Shown piece by piece: positions 39,801 through 48,058 of a DNA stretch of 64,000 bases. The stretch's first letter is position 1. Each line of letters opens with the position of its first letter. Position numbers and translations under genes: made by a program. The notes below the pieces were generated by a model. The model was not told the origin of the DNA. It did no database searches and worked only from the letters and a program-made list of their open reading frames with translations. The DNA is from Planctomycetota bacterium (lineage in GTDB: Bacteria; Planctomycetota; UBA1135; UBA2386), in contig JADJWQ010000001.1 of assembly GCA_016716265.1 (NCBI GenBank), positions 2,418,001-2,482,000 on the forward strand, read 5' to 3'.

Positions 39801-39951
39801 CGGCGACGACGCGCTCGAGCCGCTCGAGCCGCGCGGTCGCACCGGGATCCTGCCAGTCGACCGACGTGCGCGGCGAGGCCGCCGCGACTGCCGTGGGAGC
39901 GGGAAGGGATACGGACGCGATCGAGAGCAGAGCGGTGACGACGGCGAGCAT
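36874..39951 (-). CDS. Exported metacaspase-like (caspase-fold) protein with six pre-peptidase beta-sandwich domains
   Basis: 1025 residues. Signal peptide 1-24, short coiled coil at about 39-63, then five repeated beta-sandwich domains of the pre-peptidase C-terminal type at about 85-172, 210-298, 329-413, 447-534 and 569-655. Each has an [LI]xSGE-like start, a DPYLIV strand and a (E/Q)NDD acidic loop. The caspase domain (about 675-895) has the dyad His754 (FFFSGHGG) and Cys804 (LDSCFSGG). Inside it residues 857-868 match an EF-hand loop (DTDGDHVITTGE). A sixth sandwich follows at about 918-990. Metacaspases cleave after Arg or Lys and often need calcium. ATG 39951 follows an AGGGGA ribosome site. 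An ECF sigma and FecR-like gene lie upstream on the same strand. Confidence 0.85.
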   Translation of the reverse strand: MLAVVTALLSIASVSLPAPTAVAAASPRTSVDWQDPGATARLERLERVVAELAQRVTELERRAGRTAAPLLDESGSLAVGDLQLRSGEYQDRYSVPVLANQRVSIRCSSSEFDTYLIVVVPGLESQLDNDDPAPGRTDAEIEFTAPQAGEVSVIVTSSHPLERGAYRLVATVVGQGENPAPEPKTEAPAASTRLELGTPVRGRLAAGDDRLDGGEYYDVYELHGRAGQSVCVTLTSDQLDPYLIVVPPGADAVQNDDAEGLGRGSQLTFEFAEDGVARVAATSFAAAASGDYVLRADAVESTGPAVGEGDRIGVGSFVDGSLGDGDRTLRSGEWYDVHVFPAHAGGAYSIDLVSDEFDPYLIVIAPGRQQDENDDEGGSRNSRLELRSDADGDYQIVVTSARPGEKGAYTLSVRSAGAERSLGAAVRGMAGAPRNIVAELRESDQRISSGEYARVYPVQLQAGQWLDLTMSSAAFDPYLIVTRPDGTQAENDNRTDGETTAALRLQAAQAGEYRILATTHAAGERGAFRLAMTITEGASPGAPEPAQPTVVAGASRQIDGELARSDERLRSGEFADRYEVHLEVGQSLDVRMTSTAVDPYLIVIRPDGSQEENDDLSQNERAAGVRLDATQAGAYRVMATTYRPGEAGVYRLSIDVGAASDTVREPTPTVDRDGRRTWGVFVGIDQYPSSPLKFCSDDAQHMAEMFEHVGIVPPEQRRILRDRDATVGHVVAALKDVQSRAGPQDMVLFFFSGHGGQKEDPNSTEADRAEEFIMLVDGPLFDDQLAALLDESHAGLTLVYLDSCFSGGFARDIVDRPGRIGVFSSDEDLTSGVAVKFRAGGYLSHFMLRGIGDAEADTDGDHVITTGELTNYLKDSFYRELEPETGAYELRIETRNAASGEPAVKQIQGELAEGDRRLDSGRYVDTHTVQLRAGEWFDVRMSSAQLDPLLIVIAPDGTREECDDVSERDDSAQVRIQARAAGEYRILATAFQRLSVVTRDGERGYQRVQIDRGGVKLNAQLFRLH

Positions 39952-40113
39952 ACGAAGTCCCCTGCCGGACGGACGAGGCGGTGGGCGTGCGGGTGCGGCG
40001 AGAGCGCTCGAGGGCGGTGCCGGGAGGCCCGCTCGCCGCGCCTCAGGGTGGCAGATCGACAACGCCGCGTCGAGACCTGGAGCGGCGCCGGCGCGCCGGG
40101 CCGACGGCGGCGA

Positions 40114-41034
40114 TCAATGCCACAGCGGCTCGACCTGCGCACGCCACATCTCGAGCGGAACTCCGGACGGCAGTTTCTGATCGCGGAAGGCGGGCGGCCA
40201 GCCGGCAATCCCTGCGAGCGCGATCTCCGCGGCCCAGCGGACCTTCTCGTCGCCGTCCTGCAGCAGGTGCCAGAGCGGCAAGGTGTCGCGCGGCACCACA
40301 CAGCCGTCGCAGAACGCGAGCGCGAGCTTGCGCCGGCGGGCCGCGTCTGGCTCCGCGTCGTACGCGTCGAGCGTGTCCGCGACCGGCGCGCGCAGATCCG
40401 TGAACCGCGGCGTGCCGAGCCGCGGCCCGCTCGGCGCCGGCAGCGACGCGCCGGCCGGCACGACGAGCCGCTCGCGCGGTCCCGCCGCGGGAGCGAGCTC
40501 GACGATCCCCGCGGCGACCGCCACCGCGAGGCGATCCGCGCCTCGCTCGAATGTGACCTCCGCAGCCCCCGCGACGACGTCGATCGTCGCGGGTCGCGTC
40601 GCGAGCCGCAGGCGGCGCGGACCGGAAGGCGCCAGACGGATGTCCAACCCACCGGCGGTGAGCTCGACGCCCAGCTCACGCTCGGTCAGGGTGGTGAGCC
40701 GCAGCTCGGCCGCGGGCCGCGCGACGAGCAGCAGCACGTCGCCGCACTCGATCCGGACGTCCGCGCCGGCCGCCACGACCGTCTCCCCGAGGTGCGCCGG
40801 CCGGCCGTCGACGCGCAGCAGCGCACCGTCGCCGCGGCGCGGCCGCTCGACGAGCGACCACAGTGCGACCGCGAGCAGGACCGACGCAGCCGCACCGGCG
40901 AGCAATGCCTGCCGCCGCCGCCGCCGGCGACGTGCAGCGTGACCGAATCGGCCGAGCAGCACCTCGAGCGCGGCGACGTCCGCGTCGACCGGCCCGCTGC
41001 GCTCCCACAGGTAGCGATCGTCGTCGACCGTCAC
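40114..41034 (-). CDS. FecR-like membrane regulator (putative anti-sigma) with HEAT-like end
   Basis: 306 residues, GTG start overlapping the sigma-factor stop (GTGA at 41031-41034). The N-terminal about 35 residues are cytoplasmic (DVAALEVLLGRFGHAARRRR), then a transmembrane helix at about 41-60 (ALLAGAAASVLLAVALWSLV). The exported part resembles FecR: LLRVDGRPAHLGETVVAAG, DVLLLVARPAAELRLTTL, TIDVVAGAAEVTFERG and VAVAAGIVELAPAAG. The last 80 residues are helical with a HEAT-like DGDEKVRWAAEIALAGIAG. FecR proteins transmit surface signals to an ECF sigma factor; no TonB receptor is nearby, so the signal is unknown. Confidence 0.75.
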   Translation of the reverse strand: MTVDDDRYLWERSGPVDADVAALEVLLGRFGHAARRRRRRRQALLAGAAASVLLAVALWSLVERPRRGDGALLRVDGRPAHLGETVVAAGADVRIECGDVLLLVARPAAELRLTTLTERELGVELTAGGLDIRLAPSGPRRLRLATRPATIDVVAGAAEVTFERGADRLAVAVAAGIVELAPAAGPRERLVVPAGASLPAPSGPRLGTPRFTDLRAPVADTLDAYDAEPDAARRRKLALAFCDGCVVPRDTLPLWHLLQDGDEKVRWAAEIALAGIAGWPPAFRDQKLPSGVPLEMWRAQVEPLWH

Positions 41035-41552
41035 GGCCAACCCTCCTTGCGCAGCAGCGGGCGCAAGAGCGCCATGCCGCGACACAGGTTGACCCGGAGC
41101 GAGCCCTCGCGGTGGCCGGTGCGCGCGGCGATCTCGGGCCCGGACAGGCCTTCGACGAGCCGCAGCACCAGCGGCTCGCGGTACGCCTCCGGCAGCGACA
41201 TCACGAGCTGCAGCACGCGGCGCGCGAGCTCGCCACCGGACGGTGCCGGCGCTGCCACGGCGTCCGGGTCGACGTCCTCGGACACCGGCGTCCGCCCGCG
41301 GCGGCGCAGGTGCTCCCGCGCGGTGTTGCGGGCGATCCGGCACAGCCAGCCGGGCAGCGCGGCGGGGTCGCGCAGCGTGTCGAGTCCGCGGTGCACGGCG
41401 AGGAAGGTCTCCTGCGCGACGTCGTCGCAGTCGTCGGGCCCGACGATCGCCAGCACGACACCGTGCACCGTGCGCGCGTAGTCACGGTAGACGGCGTCGA
41501 AGCGCGGTGCGGCGGCCGGGGCCGCCGCGCGTGGCGAGCCGAGCGGGTCCAA
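41031..41552 (-). CDS. ECF RNA polymerase sigma factor
   Basis: 173 residues with region 2 (RFDAVYRDYARTVHGVVLAI, DDVAQETFLAVHRGLDTL, LPGWLCRIARNTAREHLRRR) and region 4 (VMSLPEAYREPLVLRLVEGL, GPEIAARTGHREGSLRVNLCRG). Shorter than the 29168 sigma factor. The start is TTG 41552; in-frame upstream sequence back to a stop at 41582 offers CTG codons only, and the upstream gene ends at 41580, so TTG is the best choice. A TACCCT run 15 bases upstream may be a -10. It pairs with the FecR-like gene by GTGA overlap and may control the metacaspase-like gene downstream. Confidence 0.88.
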   Translation of the reverse strand: MDPLGSPRAAAPAAAPRFDAVYRDYARTVHGVVLAIVGPDDCDDVAQETFLAVHRGLDTLRDPAALPGWLCRIARNTAREHLRRRGRTPVSEDVDPDAVAAPAPSGGELARRVLQLVMSLPEAYREPLVLRLVEGLSGPEIAARTGHREGSLRVNLCRGMALLRPLLRKEGWP

Positions 41553-41579
41553 GTGCAGCGGGAACAGGGTAGCGATCGA

Positions 41580-42881
41580 TCAATGCGGTGCGAGCTCGGC
41601 GAGCAGCTCGGCCGCGCTGTCGCGAACGGCGTCGGAGCCGGTGAGCTCACAGGCTCGGCGCAGGTGCGGCTCGAGGAAGCGACCGAGGCTCGTGAGCTCG
41701 GCCGCGGCGGCGGCGCGCTCGGCGGCATCCGGAGAGCGGCGTCCGAGCAGCGCCCGCTCGACCGCACGCTCCTTGGCCGGGGTCAGGAACTCCAGTCGCC
41801 CGACGAGCACGCGGACCAGCTCGCGTGGCTCGGGATCGACGCGCATCGGCAACATCCAGCTGACGGTCCGGTCCGGCACGATCCACAGCACGCGCGTGCC
41901 CGGCGACAGGAACCACTGCCGCGACCAGGTCGCGACCATCGCGCGCGCCTCGTCGTCGTGCAGCCCGCGGGCCGTCAATGCGCGGAGCAGCTCCACCGCC
42001 AGTCCGCCGCGCAGCCCGTCCGCATCGAGACGGCGCGGATCGCCGGCCGAGACGTCGAAACGGAGCGCTGCGCCGGCGGGCAGTGCGCCGAGCCGGCGGA
42101 AGTCACCGCGGCCGTCGGCCGACACGGTCATCGCGATGGCGAACGGCACCTCGGCATCCCCGGTATTGGTCAGCTCCGTCACGCCATCGTCGCCGGTGAC
42201 CGCGCGCAGTGGCAGCCCGAAGCGCCCGAGACCTCGATAGAACAGGAACTGCTCGGTCTCCGCGACGCGACCTGCGGCGGGATCCGGCACGGTGCGGACG
42301 AACGCCGCGTCGACGCGGCGAGCCTCGGCCCAGGCATCGTCCCGATCGACGTCCGGCACCGCGGGCATCCTGCGCCCGGGGATTCGCGGCAGCACGTCGA
42401 CCTGCCAGCGCACCATCGACTGCGGGACGCCTCCGAAGTCGACCGGCCGCGTCGCCAGCAGCTTCGCGATCGCATCCAGTCGCGGCGAGACGAGCTCCGG
42501 CAGCGGATAGAACTGTGTCATCAGTCCGCCGGTGAAGCTGACGTCGACCGTGACCCGTAATGGAGCGTCGGCGTGGAAGTAGACGACCGGCGTCTCCATC
42601 TTCTGGGTGACGCGCGAGGCCGGGAACTTCATGCCATCCCGCGCGACCGACACCTCGGCGAGCTGCGCGAGATCGTGCACGAAGTCGGGCAGCGACTCCT
42701 CCTCGTGGTGCAGCCCCTCGAGCACGACGCCGTCGGAGCCCGCGAGCGACGTGAACGTGCCCCACTCGTGCAGCGCGAAGCGCGGGGCCGGCACAGCGGG
42801 CGGGTCCGCGTCGGGCACCTGCGCGGGCAGCAGGGATGCCAGCAGGGCGGCGGGGGTCGGCAGCAGCGGGCGGTATCGCAT
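41580..42881 (-). CDS. Exported conserved protein with HEWGTFTS motif, unknown function
   Basis: 433 residues with a signal peptide (MRYRPLLPTPAALLASLLPAQ). The mature N-terminus has a distinctive motif FALHEWGTFTSLAGSDG, followed by HHEEESLPDFVHDL, TQKMETPVVYFHAD and a long beta-rich domain. I recall the HEWGTFT type of protein from planctomycete and verrucomicrobial genomes as unannotated, but that is memory, not a search. The C-terminal about 60 residues are helical. It lies 27 bases upstream of the sigma gene on the same strand, so it may share the operon with the sigma/FecR pair. No catalytic motif is assigned. Confidence 0.7.
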   Translation of the reverse strand: MRYRPLLPTPAALLASLLPAQVPDADPPAVPAPRFALHEWGTFTSLAGSDGVVLEGLHHEEESLPDFVHDLAQLAEVSVARDGMKFPASRVTQKMETPVVYFHADAPLRVTVDVSFTGGLMTQFYPLPELVSPRLDAIAKLLATRPVDFGGVPQSMVRWQVDVLPRIPGRRMPAVPDVDRDDAWAEARRVDAAFVRTVPDPAAGRVAETEQFLFYRGLGRFGLPLRAVTGDDGVTELTNTGDAEVPFAIAMTVSADGRGDFRRLGALPAGAALRFDVSAGDPRRLDADGLRGGLAVELLRALTARGLHDDEARAMVATWSRQWFLSPGTRVLWIVPDRTVSWMLPMRVDPEPRELVRVLVGRLEFLTPAKERAVERALLGRRSPDAAERAAAAAELTSLGRFLEPHLRRACELTGSDAVRDSAAELLAELAPH

Positions 42882-43067
42882 CGTGGACCTCGGCGGCGGG
42901 GCGAGCGGTCGTCGGTGGAGCCGGCCGCTCCGGCCCCGGCGCGATGGACGGCCGCGCGCCGCCGACCGTCAGCGCGGCCGGGAATCGTTCCCGGCCGGGC
43001 GCCCGGCTCCCCACCGCGCGGCCCGCTCCCCGCTCACCGCAGGTAGCAGCCCACTGCAGGTCCAGGC

Positions 43068-44678
43068 CTACTGCCGGTAGACGCGGTCGCCGATCCGCAG
43101 CTCGGTCACCTGGCCGCCCTGCGAGATCACGCTGGCGGTGTCCTGGCCGTCGCGGAAGTACATGAACAGCTGGTCACCGACGACCTCGTAGGTGCCGACC
43201 TCCTCGCTGCTCGCGCTCGGTGATTCGCCGCCGGAGAAGAACATCTGCTTCTTCACGCCGTCTGCGGAGAACGTGTAGCCGCACGTGTACGAGCTGGTGC
43301 CGCCCGAGATGGACGCCGAGAACGACTTGCCGACCAGCGCGCGGGCGAGCGCGGGGTTCGGCTCGGGCGGCGTCGGGCGCAGCGTCTGGAACACGCGCTT
43401 GATGTTCGGCATGAACCGGTCGCCCTTGCCGCCGACCAGGATCGCCATGACGACGAGGTAGGCGTCGCGCTTGACGATCGCGCCGACCCACACGTCGACC
43501 TTGACGCCGTTGGACGCCTGGCCGCTCCACACCTGCGTCGCACCCGGAACCTCGCCGACCGACACCTTCTCGGCCGGTCGCTGCGCGGCACCGACCTCGA
43601 TGCCCTGCTGGCGCAGACCGTCGCGCATCTCGGCGTCGTTGCGATCGAGCAGCTGGTCGATCGGCACGTTGCGGTCGCCCTCCTCGAGCTGGCCGTAGCT
43701 CAGGAAGATGATCGCATCGAGCGTGTCGGTCTCCTTGAGGCCCGGATTGAGCAGGATGCCGTCCTCGGTCTCCTGCGCGACCGACCAGCCCTGCGGCATC
43801 TCGAACGAGAACCAGCCACGCGGGTGCTGCCAGGTCGTGCCGCGCTCGGTCGCGACGCCCTGCAACGGAGGCGGCACGACGCCGATCCGACCCGCGCCGA
43901 GCGGATTGGCGGGGCCACGGCTGCCGGCCAGCGGATTGCCACTCTGCAGCGGCGTGGTCGCGCGCAACGCGTAGTCGGAGCCACCGCTGGTGAGTTTCAT
44001 CGCATCGCCGTCCAGCGTCGCGGAGAACTCGAACGCCGAGCCGTTGACGGTGAAGCTCCCTGCAAGGCCGGTGTCACCATTGCGGCGTGCGGTCGCCGGA
44101 TAGCCGGTGCCCTGGAATTGCAGCGTGCCGCGGTAGCCGGAGTCGTCGCCGGCGAGCTCGAGCGCGATACCCTCGCCCTCGAAGCGACGCGCGAACGGAT
44201 CGGGAGGCGGGGCCGTCCTGGCGAGCGGATTGACGGGACCCTGACCGCCGGCGAGCGGATTGGCCGGGGTCTCCCCGCCGGTCCCCGGCGGCTTCTGTCC
44301 CGGTAACGGCTTGACCCGACCGCCCGGCTGCTGCGGCGGTTGCTGCGGCGGCTGCTGGGGTTGCTGGGGGGCGTCGCCGACCCGCTCGTAGGGGTAGGTC
44401 TGACCCTGGAAGGTGAGCGTCAGTCGGGTCGCGCTGACCGTGTACGGCACCTCCGCGCTGTTGCCCTGCGACGAGACCGCCAGCACGCCGTCGCGCGCGA
44501 CGCGCCACTGCATGCGGTCCTCGTCGCTGACGGCCGTACCGTCCGCATTGATCTGCAGGTTCTCTCCCTGGTTCAGCTCCCCGGTGCCACGCCAGCGTCC
44601 GACCAGGGCATCGCCCTGGGTGGCCGCCGGGGCGACGAGAACGAGGGCCGCGAGCAGCAGAAGTCGAGATCGAAGCAT
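43068..44678 (-). CDS. Exported hypothetical protein with NPLA repeats
   Basis: 536 residues. Signal peptide (LLLLAALVLVAPAATQG). Residues about 22-105 are a small beta domain (LVGRWRGTGELNQGENLQINADGTAVSD), then a Gln/Pro-rich linker (PQQPQQPPQQPPQQPGG), then repeated short ANPLAGG or VNPLAR-type motifs before a second similar beta domain (about 170-255). Another domain starts near GWFSFEMPQGWSVAQETEDGILLNPG (about 295), similar to domains that read stress or lipid binding in predicted lipoproteins. No function assigned. ATG 44678 is preceded by GAGGAG with 9-base spacing, one of the few good ribosome sites in the window. Confidence 0.65.
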   Translation of the reverse strand: MLRSRLLLLAALVLVAPAATQGDALVGRWRGTGELNQGENLQINADGTAVSDEDRMQWRVARDGVLAVSSQGNSAEVPYTVSATRLTLTFQGQTYPYERVGDAPQQPQQPPQQPPQQPGGRVKPLPGQKPPGTGGETPANPLAGGQGPVNPLARTAPPPDPFARRFEGEGIALELAGDDSGYRGTLQFQGTGYPATARRNGDTGLAGSFTVNGSAFEFSATLDGDAMKLTSGGSDYALRATTPLQSGNPLAGSRGPANPLGAGRIGVVPPPLQGVATERGTTWQHPRGWFSFEMPQGWSVAQETEDGILLNPGLKETDTLDAIIFLSYGQLEEGDRNVPIDQLLDRNDAEMRDGLRQQGIEVGAAQRPAEKVSVGEVPGATQVWSGQASNGVKVDVWVGAIVKRDAYLVVMAILVGGKGDRFMPNIKRVFQTLRPTPPEPNPALARALVGKSFSASISGGTSSYTCGYTFSADGVKKQMFFSGGESPSASSEEVGTYEVVGDQLFMYFRDGQDTASVISQGGQVTELRIGDRVYRQ

Positions 44679-44798
44679 GTTTCGGAACTCCTCGGAAGCG
44701 ATCGAGGCAGTGTCTGGACGAGGCGAGCAGCGTAGCGGCGCGCAGCGCACGGCGCCCTCGGTTCCCGTCCCGATGCCCGGCCGCCGGGGCGGTGGCGA

Positions 44799-45749
44799 TC
44801 AGCCGGCGCTGGTGAATCGGACGACGGTGATCTCCGGGCGCGCACCGATCCGCAACGGCAGGATCGTCACGCCGACTCCGCGGCTGACGTGCAGCCGCGC
44901 GCCGCCGCCGGCCGGACAGCCGAAGCCGCCCGCGATCCAGCCGAACCGCGTGTGCGTGATCGGCGAGCGGCCGAGCACGCGGAACTGACCTCCGTGCGTA
45001 TGACCGCTCAGCACGAGGTCGACGCCATGTCGCCGCAGTTCGTCGAAGTGGTCGGGCTGGTGGGCGAGCACGAGGGTCGGCTCACCGTGCGCCCGACCGA
45101 ACAGCGCGCGCGGCACGTCCGGCTCACCGTCGGTCAGATCGTCGACGCCTGCGAGCCACAGCGTCGAGCCGTTCCGCACGATCCGGAAACCACGGTTCGC
45201 GAGCACGCGCACGCCGCGCGCCTCCAGGAACTCCGCCCATTCGCCGATGTCGTGCATCCAACGATGGTCGTGATTGCCGGGCACCGCACAGACCCCGAGC
45301 GGGGCGCGCAGCCGTTGCAGCGGGCCGTCGTACAGCTCGAGCTGCTCGGGCCGCGTGTCGATCAGATCGCCGCCGAGGCAGACCAGGTCGGGCGCGGCCG
45401 CGGTCACCCGGTCGAACAGCGCGGTGAGATCGGCGCGATCGACGTAGGCGCCGGCGTGCAGGTCCGACAGGAAAGCGACCCGCAATCCCCTCAGCCCGGC
45501 GCCGCGCTCGCCCGCGATCGGCAGCTCGACGTCGCGACGCTCGGCGCGGGCGAGCTGCGCGCGGTACAGCGCCCGTGCCCACGCGAAGCGCCCGAGCCAG
45601 CGGCCGAACGGATGGGCGACCGCATCGAACGCCGCGCAGTGCCAGCTGCGCCGCACGCCGTCGCGGGAACTCGGCCGCCCCGGCAGTGCGGGCTGCAGCG
45701 CAAACGCGTGCGCGAACGACGGGTCGGCGATCGGATCGAGAACGGTCAT
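44799..45749 (-). CDS. Metallophosphoesterase (YaeI-like)
   Basis: 316 residues. All calcineurin-like metal motifs are present: Asp96-x-His98 in FLSDLHAG, GGDLID (Asp128), GNHDHRW (Asn159, His160), a later His in LAHQPDH, and SGHTHGGQ. The family cleaves phosphomonoesters or diesters; YaeI and relatives act on lipid or nucleotide phosphoesters. Unlike YaeI there is no N-terminal transmembrane helix; instead about 75 residues of unclear structure precede the domain. ATG 45749 chosen. Divergent from the YHS lipoprotein gene across 274 bases in which I see no clear promoter beyond a CTACCGTAG box near 45989. Confidence 0.9.
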   Translation of the reverse strand: MTVLDPIADPSFAHAFALQPALPGRPSSRDGVRRSWHCAAFDAVAHPFGRWLGRFAWARALYRAQLARAERRDVELPIAGERGAGLRGLRVAFLSDLHAGAYVDRADLTALFDRVTAAAPDLVCLGGDLIDTRPEQLELYDGPLQRLRAPLGVCAVPGNHDHRWMHDIGEWAEFLEARGVRVLANRGFRIVRNGSTLWLAGVDDLTDGEPDVPRALFGRAHGEPTLVLAHQPDHFDELRRHGVDLVLSGHTHGGQFRVLGRSPITHTRFGWIAGGFGCPAGGGARLHVSRGVGVTILPLRIGARPEITVVRFTSAG

Positions 45750-46023
45750 CGGGCCGGAGCGGCGAGCGACGCGCAGACAGCAGGCGCCGTGCCACGCGGG
45801 TCCGGCGTCGGGACGGAGCTGCCGGATCGCGCGACGGGCGGCCCGCCGCGGTGGCGCGGAGCGCGACACCCCACATCCCCGGAGCGCACCACGCCGCGCA
45901 CGGCGGCGTCCGCGCGCCGACGCTCGCCGTCGATCGGCCGTCGCGCGCACGGCGCCCGACTGCGCCGCGCCGGAACCGGGGCGGCGGACTACCGTAGGGA
46001 GCGCCCGTCGAGCCACGCATCCG

Positions 46024-46572
46024 ATGTCCCACCTCGCTACCCGCGTCGCGCGCGCCGCCGTCCTGCTCGGCGCGCTCCTTCCCAGCGCCTGCAGCTCGGG
46101 GCCGGTGGCGGTCCCGAGCGGCGTGCCGCCGGTCGAGGTCGCCATCCCGCCCGGCGCGCCACCGCGCGAGTCCACCCGCTACAACCTCGCCGACGACCTG
46201 CCGCTGGCGCTGTCGGGCTACGACCCGGTCAGCTACTTCCCCGAGGGCGGCTCTCGACCGACGCCCGGGGACCCCGACCTGTCGGCACGGTTCGGCGGCG
46301 TGATCTACCTGTTCGCGACCCGCGAGCACCGCGACCTGTTCCTCGCCGACCCGCTGCACTACGAGCCGGCCCACGGCGGCTGGTGCAGCTATGCGATGGC
46401 GCGCGGCCAGCAGGCGTCTTGCGACCCGACGGCGTTCCTGATCGAGGACGGCCGCCTGTTGCTGTTCCACCGCGACTTGTTCTCGGACACGCGCGACGGC
46501 TTCACGAAGCAGGATCTCGATGCGGCCGACCGGCAATGGGAACAGCTGACGGGCGAACCGCCGCGCCGCTGA
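46024..46572 (+). CDS. YHS-domain lipoprotein
   Basis: 182 residues. Lipoprotein signal with lipobox LPSAC, lipidated Cys23. A Pro/Val-rich linker leads to a YHS-like domain: LALSGYDPVSYFPEGGSRPTPG, FGGVIYLFATREHRDLFLADPLHYEPAHGGWCSYAMARG. YHS domains bind metals in many contexts. The second half has a Cys in GWCSYA and in QASCDPTAF, then ends in a helical tail. Alone on its strand, convergent with the beta-propeller gene. A role in metal or redox handling at the envelope is a reasonable guess only. Confidence 0.82.
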   Translation: MSHLATRVARAAVLLGALLPSACSSGPVAVPSGVPPVEVAIPPGAPPRESTRYNLADDLPLALSGYDPVSYFPEGGSRPTPGDPDLSARFGGVIYLFATREHRDLFLADPLHYEPAHGGWCSYAMARGQQASCDPTAFLIEDGRLLLFHRDLFSDTRDGFTKQDLDAADRQWEQLTGEPPRR

Positions 46573-46621
46573 CCGACGACCGCAGCGGCTGGCCCGAATC
46601 GCGGCGCGCGCCTCGCGCGGG

Positions 46622-48058
46622 TCACGACGCGGGCTGCACCTCGAGCGTGTAGTAGGCCACGCCGTGCCACGGCTTCGCACCGCCGGCGGCGCGAACGCCA
46701 CGCGCCTCGATCATGTGCACGCGCGTCGGCACGAGACCATCGATCTGCAGGTCGACGGTGCGGGTATCGTCGCCGATCGTGGCGGCGCGCACCTCGAGCG
46801 GCCGGGGGTCGATCTCCGGTGACCCGTAGGTGCTGTGGTGGCGGTAGGTCCAATTGCGGACCGCGAAGGCATCGGGCTCGATCGTCGCGGGATCGACCGG
46901 GGTCGTGAAGCGCAGCCGGAAACCGTCGCGACGCGCGGTCACCTCGAGCAGATCGAACGGCGTGCGCCCGTTCCACACCAGCCGCTGCAGCCCTTCGCTC
47001 GCCGTGCCGAGCGACGACCACCCCCGGTTGGTCATCCCGCACCACAGCGAGCCGTCGGCATCCCACGCGACCCGCGTGATACCGCACTTCAAGCCGCGCC
47101 GGAACGGGTAGCACGCACCCTGCCAACGACCCTCGACCTTCTCGAGCGATATGCGGAACACCTCCGCCGAATACTGGTCGCCGACGAAGATCTGCCCGCG
47201 GTACGGGCCGAAGTTGCCGGCGGTGTCCCACACGAAGCCCGCCGGCGAGCGCCCGACGCGGTCGTACGGGATCCACACCGCGGGCAGCCGATAGGCGGGC
47301 ATCGCCTTGGCAGCCTCGTCCATCAGCAGGCCGTCGGGCACGTCGCCGGGATACGGCACGAGACTCTCCGGCCGCCGACAGGAGTCGATGCCGTGTGGAT
47401 GGCCGTGGAAGTCGCCGACCTGCAGCAACGTGAGCTTGCCGGTCGCACACCACTCACCCTGGTTGTCGGTGTAGAAGATCTCGCCCCCTGGCGACGTCGC
47501 GATTCCGGCGGGCGACCGCAGCCCCGCACAGACGGGCTCGAACTTGCCGTCCGGTGTGATCCGGACCGCCCAACCACGCCAATCGACGTGGCCGAACGGC
47601 TCGTCGCCGAACGGCTTGTTGAGCGTCAGCCACATCGAGCCGTCGGGCGCGAGCGCCGGTCCGAAGCAGTACTCGTGGTAGTTGCCCGACAGCTCCCAGC
47701 TCGAGCACACCGTTTCGAGCTGGTCCATCCGACCGTCGCCGTCGGAATCGCGCATCCGCGACAGCTCACCGCGCTGCGCCACCCAGATCCAGCCGTCGTG
47801 CTCGAGCAGACCGAGCGGCTCCTGCAGTCCTTCCGCCCACAGCGAATACTCGGGCGCCGCCGAGGTCGCATGCTGCAGGCGCCAGATCTCGCCCCGGCGC
47901 GTCGAGACGAACAGCTCGTCACCACGCGGCAGCAGACCACCGACCTCCAGCGAGACGTCCGCGGGCTGCGGCACGTCGACGATCGAGACGAACTCGTCGG
48001 CGAGGTCGGGCGACTGCGGTGCGAGCAGGAGTGTCATTGCACAGAGGGCGATCACCAT
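46622..48058 (-). CDS. Exported beta-propeller protein (sugar/sorbosone dehydrogenase-like)
   Basis: 478 residues with a short signal peptide (VIALCAMTLLLAPQ). Residues about 25-385 read as a beta-propeller: GLLPRGDELFVSTRRGEIWRL, LQEPLGLLEHDGWIWVAQRG, RMRDSDGDGRMDQLETVC (a calcium-binding-like Asp loop), AGIATSPGGEIFYTDNQGEW and RGQIFVGDQYSAEVFRI. This matches the PQQ-type glucose/sorbosone dehydrogenase-like propellers common in planctomycetes beside cytochrome c. A C-terminal domain of about 90 residues follows. The active residues of a true dehydrogenase cannot be confirmed. The start overlaps the cytochrome stop by 7 bases, so the two are co-expressed. Confidence 0.8.
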   Translation of the reverse strand: MVIALCAMTLLLAPQSPDLADEFVSIVDVPQPADVSLEVGGLLPRGDELFVSTRRGEIWRLQHATSAAPEYSLWAEGLQEPLGLLEHDGWIWVAQRGELSRMRDSDGDGRMDQLETVCSSWELSGNYHEYCFGPALAPDGSMWLTLNKPFGDEPFGHVDWRGWAVRITPDGKFEPVCAGLRSPAGIATSPGGEIFYTDNQGEWCATGKLTLLQVGDFHGHPHGIDSCRRPESLVPYPGDVPDGLLMDEAAKAMPAYRLPAVWIPYDRVGRSPAGFVWDTAGNFGPYRGQIFVGDQYSAEVFRISLEKVEGRWQGACYPFRRGLKCGITRVAWDADGSLWCGMTNRGWSSLGTASEGLQRLVWNGRTPFDLLEVTARRDGFRLRFTTPVDPATIEPDAFAVRNWTYRHHSTYGSPEIDPRPLEVRAATIGDDTRTVDLQIDGLVPTRVHMIEARGVRAAGGAKPWHGVAYYTLEVQPAS

